16,472 bases of DNA from Gammaproteobacteria bacterium (GCA_026197015.1 JAPHRB010000066.1:1-16472); one strand, 5' to 3'. Counted from the first letter of the stretch, positions 1-6,863 are shown. Notes: a model not told the origin generated them from the sequence alone. Program-made: numbers and translations.

Positions 1-1
1 G

Positions 2-64
2 GAACTTGCCGGGCGCTGGGATGCCTACTATTTATTCAGAGTGTTAAAAGAGTTTTATCAATAG
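2..64 (+). CDS. C-terminal end of an unidentified protein (partial, cut by window start)
   Basis: Frame 2 is open from the first base and reads ELAGRWDAYYLFRVLKEFYQ before a TAG at 62-64. The composition (aromatic and charged, helix-like) is protein-like. The next plus-strand gene starts after an inverted-repeat element, so this is probably the end of a gene that lies mostly outside the window. Twenty residues are too few to assign a family, and I do not recognise it. Frame 1 is also open to about 87 but gives a less protein-like string. Confidence 0.45.
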   Translation, partial: ELAGRWDAYYLFRVLKEFYQ

Positions 65-81
65 AATTTAATTATTTAGGA

Positions 82-303
82 TGTTAACCGTAAGCTTGCT
101 TTGCTCGGGGATGGACCGCCGCTTTCTGGCGCTCCGTCCCCTGTTGTAATACCGATCTGATTGGCAGGGCGATGCATGACTCGCTCGGCTCTTGGTGGTT
201 TTTCTGAAAGCGATTAACTACTCGTAATACTTTTGGTGGTTTCACTCAGGGGACAGGGCGCCAAACAGCGGCGACCTTTCCCCGATGGAGATGTACCTTA
301 ACA
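82..303. mobile_element. MITE-like terminal-inverted-repeat element, copy 1 (~222 bp)
   Basis: A non-coding element bounded by TGTTAA (82-87) and TTAACA (298-303). Just inside each end lies a large imperfect palindrome: 107-141 (GGGGATGGACC... to ...GTCCCC) and 249-283 (GGGGACAGGGCGCC... to ...CTTTCCCC). The reverse complement of the right palindrome closely matches the left one, so the whole element is an inverted pair of hairpins around a ~107 bp centre. Related copies occur at 1407-1616 and from about 16314. It has no ORF, so if mobile it would depend on a transposase elsewhere. REPIN or BIME-like pairs of REP sequences are an alternative description. Confidence 0.6.
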
Positions 304-325
304 GTGTAATTTTTTGGAAATATTA

Positions 326-919
326 ATGATCAAACCGAATTCACCTTCATGTGAACAAAACCAGCAGGTTATTTTAGATGTTTTAAAAACAATCTTTATA
401 GAACCTGGTGAGGTGCTCGAAATTGGTAGCGGCACGGGGCAACATGCGGTGTTTTTTACAGAACACTTACCCCATTTAAGCTGGCAGTTAAGTGACCTTG
501 AGGCCGAACATGCGGGTATGAAAATGTGGTTGGCTGAAGTTGAACATAACCGTATAAAACCACCACTTATTTTTGATGTGGATATGCCTTCACTGGATAT
601 TGTTAAAACTGACTACGTATTTACTGCTAATACAACGCATATTATGTCACAGGTTCAGGCTGAAAAAATGTTCAGGCATATCGGTGGTTATTTAAAAAGT
701 GGCGGCTTGTTCGTACAATATGGACCTTTTAATTATAATGGGCAGTATACTTCTGAGAGTAATGCAAATTTTGATATATGGTTAAAGCAACGTAACCCTC
801 TAAGTTGTATCAAACATTTTGAAAGCATGCAGGAGCAGGCTGAAATGAATCAGCTCAGCTTATTAAAGGATATTGAAATGCCCGCCAATAATAGAATACT
901 GGTCTGGCAAAAAATCTAA
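326..919 (+). CDS. DUF938 family protein (SAM-dependent methyltransferase fold)
   Basis: This 197-residue protein matches the DUF938 family, predicted class I SAM-dependent methyltransferases of unknown substrate. Visible features are the family-typical N-terminus MIKPNSPSCEQN, the SAM-binding glycine loop EIGSGTGQHA (residues 32-41), an acidic residue after strand 2 (SDLE, 55-58), and the C-terminal block GPFNYNGQYTSESNANFD (about 133-150). An in-frame TTG at 314 would add four residues. I prefer ATG 326 because GGAA at 316-319 is spaced correctly for it and the family usually begins near this Met. The stop is 2 bp from the next gene, suggesting co-transcription. The gene begins 22 bp after the inverted-repeat element, so its promoter may lie inside that repeat. 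The family call is strong; no substrate can be inferred. Confidence 0.85.
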   Translation: MIKPNSPSCEQNQQVILDVLKTIFIEPGEVLEIGSGTGQHAVFFTEHLPHLSWQLSDLEAEHAGMKMWLAEVEHNRIKPPLIFDVDMPSLDIVKTDYVFTANTTHIMSQVQAEKMFRHIGGYLKSGGLFVQYGPFNYNGQYTSESNANFDIWLKQRNPLSCIKHFESMQEQAEMNQLSLLKDIEMPANNRILVWQKI

Positions 920-921
920 AT

Positions 922-1347
922 ATGCAACTGAAACAAAAACTAAAACTATTTTATATAACATCCATTTTTAGTATGGTCGTTGCGGTTGTTGGGTTTAGTT
1001 ATAATGCCTGGCGAATGGAATTAACCGAAGATAATAATAATATTCGCACTGCATCATTTGAAGTATTAAACGAATTATCAGAATTAGAACAGATTATTTA
1101 TGCAGCACATTATGATAAAGATATGTCGCAAGGTAACCCAAGAAAAGCCTGGGTCAAGGTTGGTCTGATAGTCGATTTAAGTGGTCTGATAAGCCCGCAG
1201 GTTGAAAAGAACGCGACTCAGTTAAAAAGCTTATGGAGTACTAGTTGGCAGTTGGTTAAAGATGATGAGTCAGTTACGCAAAAACTGGTAGAACAGATTG
1301 ATAAGGTTCGACTAAGTATTAAAAGTGATTTAAAAAATTTGCAGTAA
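922..1347 (+). CDS. Small hypothetical protein with one N-terminal membrane helix
   Basis: A 141-residue protein I cannot place in a named family. After a basic start (MQLKQKLK), residues about 10-27 form a single hydrophobic helix (FYITSIFSMVVAVVGFSY). The rest (about 30-141) is polar and mostly helical, so it is probably an inner-membrane-anchored protein with its body in the periplasm. There is no lipobox and no cysteine. It starts 2 bp after the DUF938 stop with no clear Shine-Dalgarno sequence, which suggests translational coupling. The length, composition and tight spacing support a real gene. It ends about 60 bp before the second inverted-repeat element, in a convergent gap with the peroxiredoxin-like gene. 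Confidence 0.65.
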   Translation: MQLKQKLKLFYITSIFSMVVAVVGFSYNAWRMELTEDNNNIRTASFEVLNELSELEQIIYAAHYDKDMSQGNPRKAWVKVGLIVDLSGLISPQVEKNATQLKSLWSTSWQLVKDDESVTQKLVEQIDKVRLSIKSDLKNLQ

Positions 1348-1406
1348 TCTATCTTTATTTCTAAATTTTATTGGCTCAAATCTAATCCTACGTAATTCAA
1401 TTTGTA

Positions 1407-1616
1407 GTCTGCTGTGGCACATCTCCTTCGGGATAAAACTTGAATCTTGTTGCCGCCCTCCTGTGTGGAAAACTATAGCTGATTAATTACGTAATTGGTT
1501 TTGTATATGCATTGCCACTGAGGACCGTGTGAACGAGTGCTCTGGAACATCTCACCTGGGCACAGGGCGCTAAAAAAGCAGCTGACTGTCCCTGATGGTC
1601 ATGTTCCAGAGCAGTC
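1407..1616. mobile_element. MITE-like terminal-inverted-repeat element, copy 2 (diverged, ~210 bp)
   Basis: Fills most of the convergent gap 1348-1679. The ends pair imperfectly: GTCTGCTGTGGCACAT (from 1407) against the complement of the right end, GACTGCTCTGGAACAT. The right arm has a perfect 13-bp stem, TGCTCTGGAACAT (1538-1550) with its complement at 1601-1613. It encloses CACAGGGCGC (1561-1570), which matches the right-hand palindrome of copy 1. The inner motif GATGG-NN-ATGT-N-CC is also shared with copy 1. No gene is credible here; an open frame at 1537-1740 crosses the element and the peroxiredoxin gene and is a chance ORF. Confidence 0.5.
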
Positions 1617-1679
1617 TGCATTTTCTTTTTCATGTCACGCTTTAATAATTAATGACTACTTCAGGGTAAGAGGCGAAGC

Positions 1680-2246
1680 TCACACCTCAACTAAATCTGC
1701 CTCTAGTTCACCTCTACGTTGCGCAAACTGTTTAACCTGATGTAATGGAATATGTGCACCTTCATCTTTGCCATAGTATGCGAATTGAACAATACCTTTT
1801 TCATCTATTAAAAAATCAGCTGGCATACCCGTTATATCTCCTTTAATACGCCAGGGAATATATCCTTTAAACATACTTATTATTAGAGATGGTAATCTGA
1901 AAATAATACCTTTAACCACACCTGATATAGAATGTTCTACCTGGTATAAACGATGAATCTCATTGTTTTCATCAGCAAGAACCGGAAAGCTCGCCTGATG
2001 ACGTGTTACATATGATTGTAAGTTTTCTAAACTAGAATCAAATACGGCAACCACTTCAAAGTTATCACCGAATTTTTCATACTCGTTGATTATATTATGC
2101 AATCTCAGATTACAAAATGGACAGGATGCAAAACGATAAAATGTGAGTAGATAACGTTTGCCTTTTAAATTTGCTAGCTTGAATTCGGCATCACTAATAT
2201 CTGTTAAGTTAAAATCAGGTGCTTGTTGGCCAATGACTATTTTCAT
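1680..2246 (-). CDS. Peroxiredoxin-like (AhpC/TSA, thioredoxin-fold) protein
   Basis: A 188-residue thioredoxin-fold protein of the peroxiredoxin-like AhpC/TSA group, expected to act on peroxides or protein thiols in the cytoplasm. The N-terminus (IGQQAPDFNLTD) is the usual AhpC/TSA opening. It is followed by LTFYRFASCPFCN with a CPFC pair (Cys42, Cys45) at the active-site position. That CxxC resembles a thioredoxin motif more than the Pxx(T/S)xxC of classical peroxiredoxins. Further landmarks are FPVLADENNEIHRLY (about 87-101) and the strand GMPADFLIDEKGIVQFAYYG (about 140-159). No signal peptide is visible. It lies downstream of and co-oriented with the DsrE2-like gene across 73 bp containing a hairpin that could terminate or attenuate transcription. 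A role in sulfur or thiol redox homeostasis is inferred from that neighbour. The fold is confident, the exact reaction is not. Confidence 0.85.
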   Translation of the reverse strand: MKIVIGQQAPDFNLTDISDAEFKLANLKGKRYLLTFYRFASCPFCNLRLHNIINEYEKFGDNFEVVAVFDSSLENLQSYVTRHQASFPVLADENNEIHRLYQVEHSISGVVKGIIFRLPSLIISMFKGYIPWRIKGDITGMPADFLIDEKGIVQFAYYGKDEGAHIPLHQVKQFAQRRGELEADLVEV

Positions 2247-2265
2247 AATAAAACACTCACAATTT

Positions 2266-2289
2266 TTAAAAGGCCCCGGCTAATCGGGG
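2266..2289 (-). terminator. Intrinsic-terminator-like hairpin after the DsrE2-like gene
   Basis: Read on the minus strand, CCCCG-ATTAGC-CGGGG forms a perfect 5-bp GC stem followed by CCTTTT. It lies 31 bp past the DsrE2-like stop and ahead of the peroxiredoxin-like start. The stem is short and the T-tract only moderate, so it may be a partial terminator or an mRNA-stabilising hairpin. Confidence 0.45.
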
Positions 2290-2319
2290 AGATTAACTGG
2301 GGAATAGCTGGCAATTCGT

Positions 2320-2946
2320 TTAAATAAATAAAGTTACATCTGACTTTTGTGCTGTTGGTAAAAAGCTGGCGGCGCCGACCCACTCATCAATTTCATCCAT
2401 AAACTCATCCTGATTATGTCCAAACATGTCAACCGTCATTTGACAGGCCAGCATTTTCACTTCAGCTTCCAGACATAAACTGCGTAACTCCTCAATACTG
2501 GCGATACCTTTTACTTCTGTGGTTTTTTTCATCATTGCGGTTGCCATTGATTCAAACCCGGGAAGATTACCCATAATTGCATTTGGAATATTCATATTGA
2601 TGTCTTTTAACCACTGAGGGCCAATGGGCATCTTCATTGGCATCGCCGGGTTACCCATAGGGCTTACACTTAAATTTAAATCTTTCTTGAGTAAGTCCAG
2701 CCCGTAAAATGTAAAAAACATTGAAACTTCCCAACCCAATGCTGCGGCAGTTGATGCAAGAATGAAGGGAGGATAGGCCCAGTCCATGGTGCCTTTAGTA
2801 GCAATAATGCTCATAGAAGGTACATGGTCGTTTTCTTCTTTTTTACGGCGTTCTTCAAATCGTTCATCAAACCAGCTATTTAACTCATCTTTAGTCATGC
2901 TGATTTGCTCATTGTTGTTATTTATCTGTGCTGCATTTGCGCTCAT
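2320..2946 (-). CDS. dsrE2: DsrE/DsrF/DrsH-like family protein (DsrE2 type)
   Basis: A 208-residue protein matching the DsrE2 branch of the DsrE/F family, sulfur-transfer proteins that often work with TusA and rhodanese during sulfur oxidation or sulfane-sulfur trafficking. A charged N-terminal extension (1-40, ELNSWFDERFEERRKKEEN) precedes the domain, which starts at MSIIATKGTMDWAYPPFILA (45-64). Next comes GWEVSMFFTFYGLDLLKKDL (71-90), a Met/Pro-rich loop (95-110), and the cysteine-bearing stretch SLCLEAEVKMLACQMT (156-171). Cys158 and Cys168 are the likely sulfur carriers; the protein has no other cysteine. The start is supported by AGGAG seven bases upstream, and a sigma70-like promoter lies at 3035-3063. 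No tusA, rhodanese or dsr genes are visible nearby, so the partner proteins are unknown. Confidence 0.85.
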   Translation of the reverse strand: MSANAAQINNNNEQISMTKDELNSWFDERFEERRKKEENDHVPSMSIIATKGTMDWAYPPFILASTAAALGWEVSMFFTFYGLDLLKKDLNLSVSPMGNPAMPMKMPIGPQWLKDINMNIPNAIMGNLPGFESMATAMMKKTTEVKGIASIEELRSLCLEAEVKMLACQMTVDMFGHNQDEFMDEIDEWVGAASFLPTAQKSDVTLFI

Positions 2947-3034
2947 CTTTTAGCTCCTTAGCTCACGTTGTGAACCGGTGGGTTAGTAGGTTTGCTACAT
3001 TTATCAGGGCTGTTTCTGCTGACGCCTTTAAACT

Positions 3035-3063
3035 AAGATAGTTGTCTGACTAATAAAAGTCAA
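3035..3063 (-). promoter_or_regulatory. Predicted sigma70 promoter for the DsrE2-like gene
   Basis: On the minus strand TTGACT (3058-3063) and TATCTT (3035-3040) are separated by 17 bp, a good sigma70 arrangement. It sits about 90 bp upstream of the DsrE2-like ATG. Predicted by pattern only. Confidence 0.5.
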
Positions 3064-3073
3064 CAAGATTCAA

Positions 3074-3095
3074 TAAGAATATTAAGTAATTCTTA
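3074..3095. promoter_or_regulatory. Inverted repeat upstream of the DsrE2 promoter (candidate operator)
   Basis: TAAGAAT (3074-3080) and ATTCTTA (3089-3095) are perfect 7-bp arms around an 8-bp spacer. They lie 10 bp upstream of the predicted -35 box of the DsrE2-like gene, where an activator or repressor could act. The regulator is unknown. Confidence 0.35.
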
Positions 3096-3142
3096 TGATT
3101 TGATTTGCTGTGGTCAGGATAAGTGGGTTTTCAGATGATTTA

Positions 3143-4162
3143 TTAAAGGTGTAAAGGCCGTGCTGATTGTTTTACTTCTTTGTTAAGTTTTTGATTTTTA
3201 TATATTTCTAATGTATCCATCAAGCTGGCTTTCCAGCTGATTTCAGGATCATATCCAATCTGCTGGTTTGCCTGCTGATTATCAATTGGCGGGCATTTAA
3301 GCATATCAATCATGGCACTGGTAAATAGGGGCTGCTTATCAGCAGTATGTGTTTTACCTAACCACCAGAGCAATGGAGATGCGAGAAGAGAAGGTAAACC
3401 AAATGAGAGAGGCCTGGTTTGAATCTGTTGTTCGAGAAAAGACATGATTTCTGCCTGAGAGGGCGTTTCAGGGCCTGTAATGTTTAAGCAGTTATAATCC
3501 GACTCAAAAGGGCCCAGCGCAGCACGTGTAAATGCCTGACCTATATCGCGCCCGTCTAACAAAGGCAAATGACCCGTCTGACCGATTAAATATGGTGATT
3601 TCACATTATTTAATCGGCTTAGTAATAATGGCATTAGACCCATATTAAGACGTTTACCAGAATAAAGCCCAAGTCGTAAATTAACAAACTGACAACGAGG
3701 TTGTTGATAATTACGTAAATACTCTTCAACTGCAATGTGACAGTTAATCATTGGCCAGTAGGCGCGGGGATTACCTATAGAGCTTGAATTGTTTCTCTCT
3801 TTTGCTGTTGCCGCATAAATACTACTCAGGTTTATAAATCGACTTACCCGCCATTCGATAGCGCGGTTAATTAAATCTATCGTGGGTTCAATGTAATTCT
3901 CTGAGCAAGAGTCACCTGATTTTACAAAACTAGTTTGACCTGCGGCATGGCAAATGACATCTATACCAACAAGCACTCTATCCAGATAGTCAGGGTCTCG
4001 TAAGTCACCCTGACGAACCTCACCTGAATACCGGTTAATTAGTTTTGAAGGGTCACGACAGGCAGCAACTATTTGAAGATCCTGATGATTTATCTTAATC
4101 AGAGCCTCTAAAATGTGGCTTCCCACAAAGCCAGTTGCACCAGTGACGAGTATTTTTGTAAT
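3143..4162 (-). CDS. NAD(P)-binding extended-SDR (epimerase/dehydratase family) protein with apparent ATT start
   Basis: An extended short-chain dehydrogenase/reductase of about 339 residues. The Rossmann glycine motif VTGATGFVG (residues 6-14) is only included if translation starts at ATT 4162-4160, giving (M)TKILVTGATGFVGSH. AAAGG lies 8 bases upstream of that ATT, and an in-frame TAA at 4168-4166 blocks any longer start. The first standard codon is a GTG at 4126, which would delete the NAD(P)-binding loop. Other landmarks are GDLRDPDYLDRVLVGIDVICHAAG (about 52-75), RFINLSSIYA (about 108-117) and LRLGLYSG. The catalytic YxxxK is altered: Tyr135 is followed by WPMI, so the lysine position holds Ile139. 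The protein may bind nucleotide without normal SDR catalysis. The 180 bp before the DsrE2-like gene do not suggest tight coupling. The family is sure; the substrate is unknown. Confidence 0.8.
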   Translation of the reverse strand: MTKILVTGATGFVGSHILEALIKINHQDLQIVAACRDPSKLINRYSGEVRQGDLRDPDYLDRVLVGIDVICHAAGQTSFVKSGDSCSENYIEPTIDLINRAIEWRVSRFINLSSIYAATAKERNNSSSIGNPRAYWPMINCHIAVEEYLRNYQQPRCQFVNLRLGLYSGKRLNMGLMPLLLSRLNNVKSPYLIGQTGHLPLLDGRDIGQAFTRAALGPFESDYNCLNITGPETPSQAEIMSFLEQQIQTRPLSFGLPSLLASPLLWWLGKTHTADKQPLFTSAMIDMLKCPPIDNQQANQQIGYDPEISWKASLMDTLEIYKNQKLNKEVKQSARPLHL

Positions 4163-4335
4163 AACTTATACCTTTATATAAAGTTTATAACCACATTTTA
4201 CTAATTAAACAGTTTTAAAGCAGAAACCTGTTTTTTTATATACTAACCCTGAGAGATGTCATATCCCATTATTTTATAATTTAATTGTTAGTTAACCTGA
4301 ACGCCCGTTGACAGTACTGAGCGTAATACTTAATG

Positions 4336-4347
4336 CCTGTAGACAGG
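4336..4347. repeat. Short palindrome upstream of the DUF6172 gene
   Basis: CCTGT-AG-ACAGG is a 12-bp inverted repeat 76 bp upstream of the DUF6172 ATG. A TTGACA at 4308-4313 lies nearby but lacks a convincing -10 partner. It is a possible operator, with weak support. The rest of 4163-4422 shows only AT-rich sequence with no other clear site. Confidence 0.25.
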
Positions 4348-4422
4348 TTATTTAGTATACTGTTTAACCCTGTTTCTAGAGTGGATTCAGGAATATGTAA
4401 ATTATAGGCTTTAAAAATTATT

Positions 4423-4713
4423 ATGAAAAAAACATTTAAGTTAACGCACGAGAAAATTAAGCCAGAAAGACAGGTTGAAGCCGTAAAACATGAAATTAGA
4501 AAATATATAAAACGTGAACGTAGTAAGAAATTAGCAGTGGGTGTCGATTATCTGGATTTTGACTGCCGATTTGGTATTGATGAAGCTAACGCCGAACAGA
4601 TTCATCTGGCAGAAATAGATAAGTCAATTAACTGGGCTGTTTCAGAAGGTAAGACTTCGTTTTATCTGGAGATTGTAGCTAAACCAGGTTATAGAAATAA
4701 AAAAGAATACTAG
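4423..4713 (+). CDS. DUF6172 family protein
   Basis: A 96-residue basic protein that matches the small DUF6172 family of unknown function. The family pattern is visible throughout: MKKTFKLTHEKIKPERQVEAVKHEIRKYIKRERSKKL (N-terminal, strongly cationic), then VDYLDFDCRFGID (about 42-54), and a C-terminal EIVAKPGYRNKKEY. There is no signal peptide or membrane segment, so it is probably cytoplasmic, and the charge pattern would suit nucleic-acid or ribosome contact, though that is only inference. No strong Shine-Dalgarno sequence precedes the ATG. It is monocistronic and converges on the LysR gene with only 5 bp between stops, so the two genes must share or lack a terminator. Confidence 0.8.
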   Translation: MKKTFKLTHEKIKPERQVEAVKHEIRKYIKRERSKKLAVGVDYLDFDCRFGIDEANAEQIHLAEIDKSINWAVSEGKTSFYLEIVAKPGYRNKKEY

Positions 4714-4718
4714 GTTCG

Positions 4719-5627
4719 TTATTCGATATAAAAGGCCTGTTGTGCAACATAAGCAATCATACGATCGATAAACAAACGTGTTTTTTGGGGCACGTGACTA
4801 CGACTGGGATACATAATATAGGTAGATGAAAATGCTTTGAACTTTACCTCTGGTATGACCTGAACCAACGAACCATTTTGTAATTCATTGAAACATTCTG
4901 AGAAGAGTGTGAGACCAATACACAAACCGTTTTTTGCTGTCTGTAATAATGCGGTCCCATCATTTACTTTGGTATGTACATTTACGGAGTAATTCTTTAT
5001 TTCAGAGCCTTCATAATAAGCCCAGTTATTCATTACCCCGTTTTCACCTGCATATACAACAAAAGAGTGGTTAGATAAATCTTCAATATTTTGTGGCGTG
5101 CCTCGTTTTTTAAGATAATCGGGGGAGGCAACCATAACCAGTTTATTATTTGTCAGTTTTCGGGCGATAAGAGATGAATCAACCGGTGAAGTTATACGTA
5201 TCGCGACATCATAGCGCTCGCCAACAATATCCACATAACGATCTTCTAATCGTAAATCTATTCTCAGTTCAGGATAATCTTCTACCAGTTTTTTGATAAC
5301 CGGCATTACGTGTAAACGACCGAAATGAGTGGTACTTGAAATACGTAACTCACCACTTACATCTTCTCGTAACGAGGCTACCAGGGCATCGGTTTCTAAT
5401 AACTGGTTACGTAAACTATTAGCATGGTGGTATATAGAGTGACCGGCATCTGTGAGGCTCAGGCTCCGAGTCGTGCGATTTAATAAACGAACACCAAGCT
5501 GCTCTTCAAGTAGAGCTATTTGTTTACTGACCATTGAGCGGTTAACGTTACGACGGCTGGCTGCTTTGCTAAAGCTACCGCTATCAATGACATCGGCAAA
5601 TAATACTAATCGGCTTGCAGCATCCAT
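4719..5627 (-). CDS. LysR-family transcriptional regulator
   Basis: A 302-residue LysR-type regulator of normal family length. Residues 1-60 form the winged helix-turn-helix (LVLFADVIDSGSFSKAASRR, then VNRSMVSKQIALLEEQLGVRLL), followed by the linker NRTTRSLSLTDAG. The remaining ~210 residues are the effector-binding domain, with GELRISSTTHFGRLHVMPVI (about 91-110) and VMVASPDYLKKRGTP marking the usual subdomain strands. The gene is divergent from the ene-reductase gene across 129 bp, the standard arrangement for a LysR regulator and its target, so it probably controls that gene and itself. A perfect inverted repeat, GTTTCCAA-A-TTGGAAAC, lies 13 bp before its start codon and could be its autoregulatory site. 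The inducer is unknown. Confidence 0.92.
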   Translation of the reverse strand: MDAASRLVLFADVIDSGSFSKAASRRNVNRSMVSKQIALLEEQLGVRLLNRTTRSLSLTDAGHSIYHHANSLRNQLLETDALVASLREDVSGELRISSTTHFGRLHVMPVIKKLVEDYPELRIDLRLEDRYVDIVGERYDVAIRITSPVDSSLIARKLTNNKLVMVASPDYLKKRGTPQNIEDLSNHSFVVYAGENGVMNNWAYYEGSEIKNYSVNVHTKVNDGTALLQTAKNGLCIGLTLFSECFNELQNGSLVQVIPEVKFKAFSSTYIMYPSRSHVPQKTRLFIDRMIAYVAQQAFYIE

Positions 5628-5639
5628 GGGTTTTCCATT

Positions 5640-5656
5640 GTTTCCAAATTGGAAAC
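5640..5656. promoter_or_regulatory. Palindromic candidate operator in the LysR / ene-reductase intergenic region
   Basis: GTTTCCAA (5640-5647), one central A, and TTGGAAAC (5649-5656) form a perfect 17-bp odd palindrome, 13 bp upstream of the LysR start. It contains no exact T-N11-A core typical of LysR sites at the centre, but its position suits autoregulation. It lies about 100 bp from the ene-reductase start. Confidence 0.45.
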
Positions 5657-5700
5657 ATATATACGCTATTTTGATGCTATTTTAAAGCTAATCCGCTCAT

Positions 5701-5706
5701 TATAAT
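5701..5706 (+). promoter_or_regulatory. Predicted -10 box of the ene-reductase gene
   Basis: A perfect TATAAT lies 50 bp upstream of the ATG. No good -35 hexamer stands at 16-18 bp (5678-5683 reads TATTTT or similar), which fits a promoter that needs an activator such as the divergent LysR protein. Confidence 0.4.
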
Positions 5707-5756
5707 CCCTACAGTTTAATCATTGTATCTACTATTTATCAAAATAAGGGAAAACC

Positions 5757-6863
5757 ATGACATCAACAGCATTCTCACAATCAGCACTTTTTACGTCGTT
5801 AAAAATGGGTGAGTTAAATCTAAGAAACCGTATTGTAATGGCACCGTTAACACGTAACCGAGCAGGAGAAGGTAATGTGCCTACGGATTTAAATACACTT
5901 TATTACACACAACGTGCTTCTGCAGGTCTGTTGATTACAGAAGCCACCCAAATATCAGAATCGGCTTTAGGTTACCCTGCAACGCCCGGCATTCATTCAA
6001 ATGAGCAGATTGCAGGCTGGAAAAAAACAACCGATGCTGTGCACGCACAAGGTGGTTTAATTTTTATTCAATTGTGGCACGTGGGGCGCATATCACACCC
6101 GTCTATGTTGCCAGATAATGCTTTACCCGTTGCGCCCTCGGCTATTCGTCCTGAAGGTGACGCGATTACCTATGATGGCATGCAGGCCTTCGTTACGCCT
6201 CGTGCACTTGAGTTAGAGGAAATACCGCTTTTAATTTCTGATTATGTTAAAGCAGCAGAAAATGCTAAAGCAGCTGGATTTGATGGTATTGAAATACATG
6301 CGGCAAATGGTTATTTACTTGATGAGTTTTTACGTGATGGCACAAATACCCGTGATGATATTTATGGCGGTAGTGTTGAGAACCGATTGCGTTTACTCAA
6401 CGAGGTTATTGAGGCGGTTAAAGCTGTCTGGCCGTCAGAACAGGTGGGTGTGCGGTTATCGCCGGAAAATCAGTTTAACGATATTAAAGACTCGCAACCG
6501 CAAACTACATTTAATGCGGTGGTTGATATGTTGAGTAAACATAAACTTGCCTATTTACATGTCCTGGAAGGGGATATGTTAAACGATAAACGTGATGTGG
6601 ACTATGCTGAGCTGAAACGACGTTTTGCTGGTTTGTATATGGCTAATATGGGGTATAACCGTGAGTCAGCTGAACAGGCATTAATTAGCGGGCATGCAGA
6701 TATGATCGCATTTGGTAAGTTATTTATTGCTAACCCAGATTTGCCTGAACGATTTGCTGTTGATGCATCATTAAATGAACCTGACCAGGCTACATTTTAT
6801 GGTGGCGATGAAAAGGGTTATACCGATTATCCTGCTTTAGAAGAGAAACAAAAAAGTGCTTAA
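5757..6863 (+). CDS. Old Yellow Enzyme family alkene reductase (FMN-dependent, NemA/XenB-like)
   Basis: A 368-residue flavoprotein of the Old Yellow Enzyme family, reducing activated C=C bonds (enals, enones, nitro-compounds) with NAD(P)H and FMN in the cytoplasm. Visible markers are the N-terminal barrel start (LRNRIVMAPLTRNRA, 22-36, with Thr32 at the FMN-contact position of classical OYEs), IQLWHVGRISHP (104-115), and the substrate-binding signature HAANGYLLDEFL with His181, Asn184 and Tyr186. These are followed by NTRDDIYGGSVENRLRL (197-213). The C-terminal FMN-phosphate region is GHADMIAFGKLFIANPDLPERF. AAGGG sits six bases before the ATG. The family Gly-Gly-Tyr (FYGGDEKGYTDYP) near the C-terminus is intact, so the enzyme is probably functional. 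The divergent LysR gene is the likely regulator. The physiological substrate is unknown. Confidence 0.95.
   Translation: MTSTAFSQSALFTSLKMGELNLRNRIVMAPLTRNRAGEGNVPTDLNTLYYTQRASAGLLITEATQISESALGYPATPGIHSNEQIAGWKKTTDAVHAQGGLIFIQLWHVGRISHPSMLPDNALPVAPSAIRPEGDAITYDGMQAFVTPRALELEEIPLLISDYVKAAENAKAAGFDGIEIHAANGYLLDEFLRDGTNTRDDIYGGSVENRLRLLNEVIEAVKAVWPSEQVGVRLSPENQFNDIKDSQPQTTFNAVVDMLSKHKLAYLHVLEGDMLNDKRDVDYAELKRRFAGLYMANMGYNRESAEQALISGHADMIAFGKLFIANPDLPERFAVDASLNEPDQATFYGGDEKGYTDYPALEEKQKSA

Noticed and set aside
107..283. CRISPR-like or tRNA-like interpretation of the GC-rich palindromes
   Set aside because: There are only two inverted palindromes, no regularly spaced direct repeats, and no cloverleaf.
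1537..1740. 67-codon plus-strand open frame
   Set aside because: It spans the second inverted-repeat element and the antisense end of the peroxiredoxin-like gene, and has no protein-like signature.
4308..4336. TTGACA as -35 box for the DUF6172 gene
   Set aside because: At 16-17 bp spacing the -10 is TTAATG or TAATGC, too weak to call.
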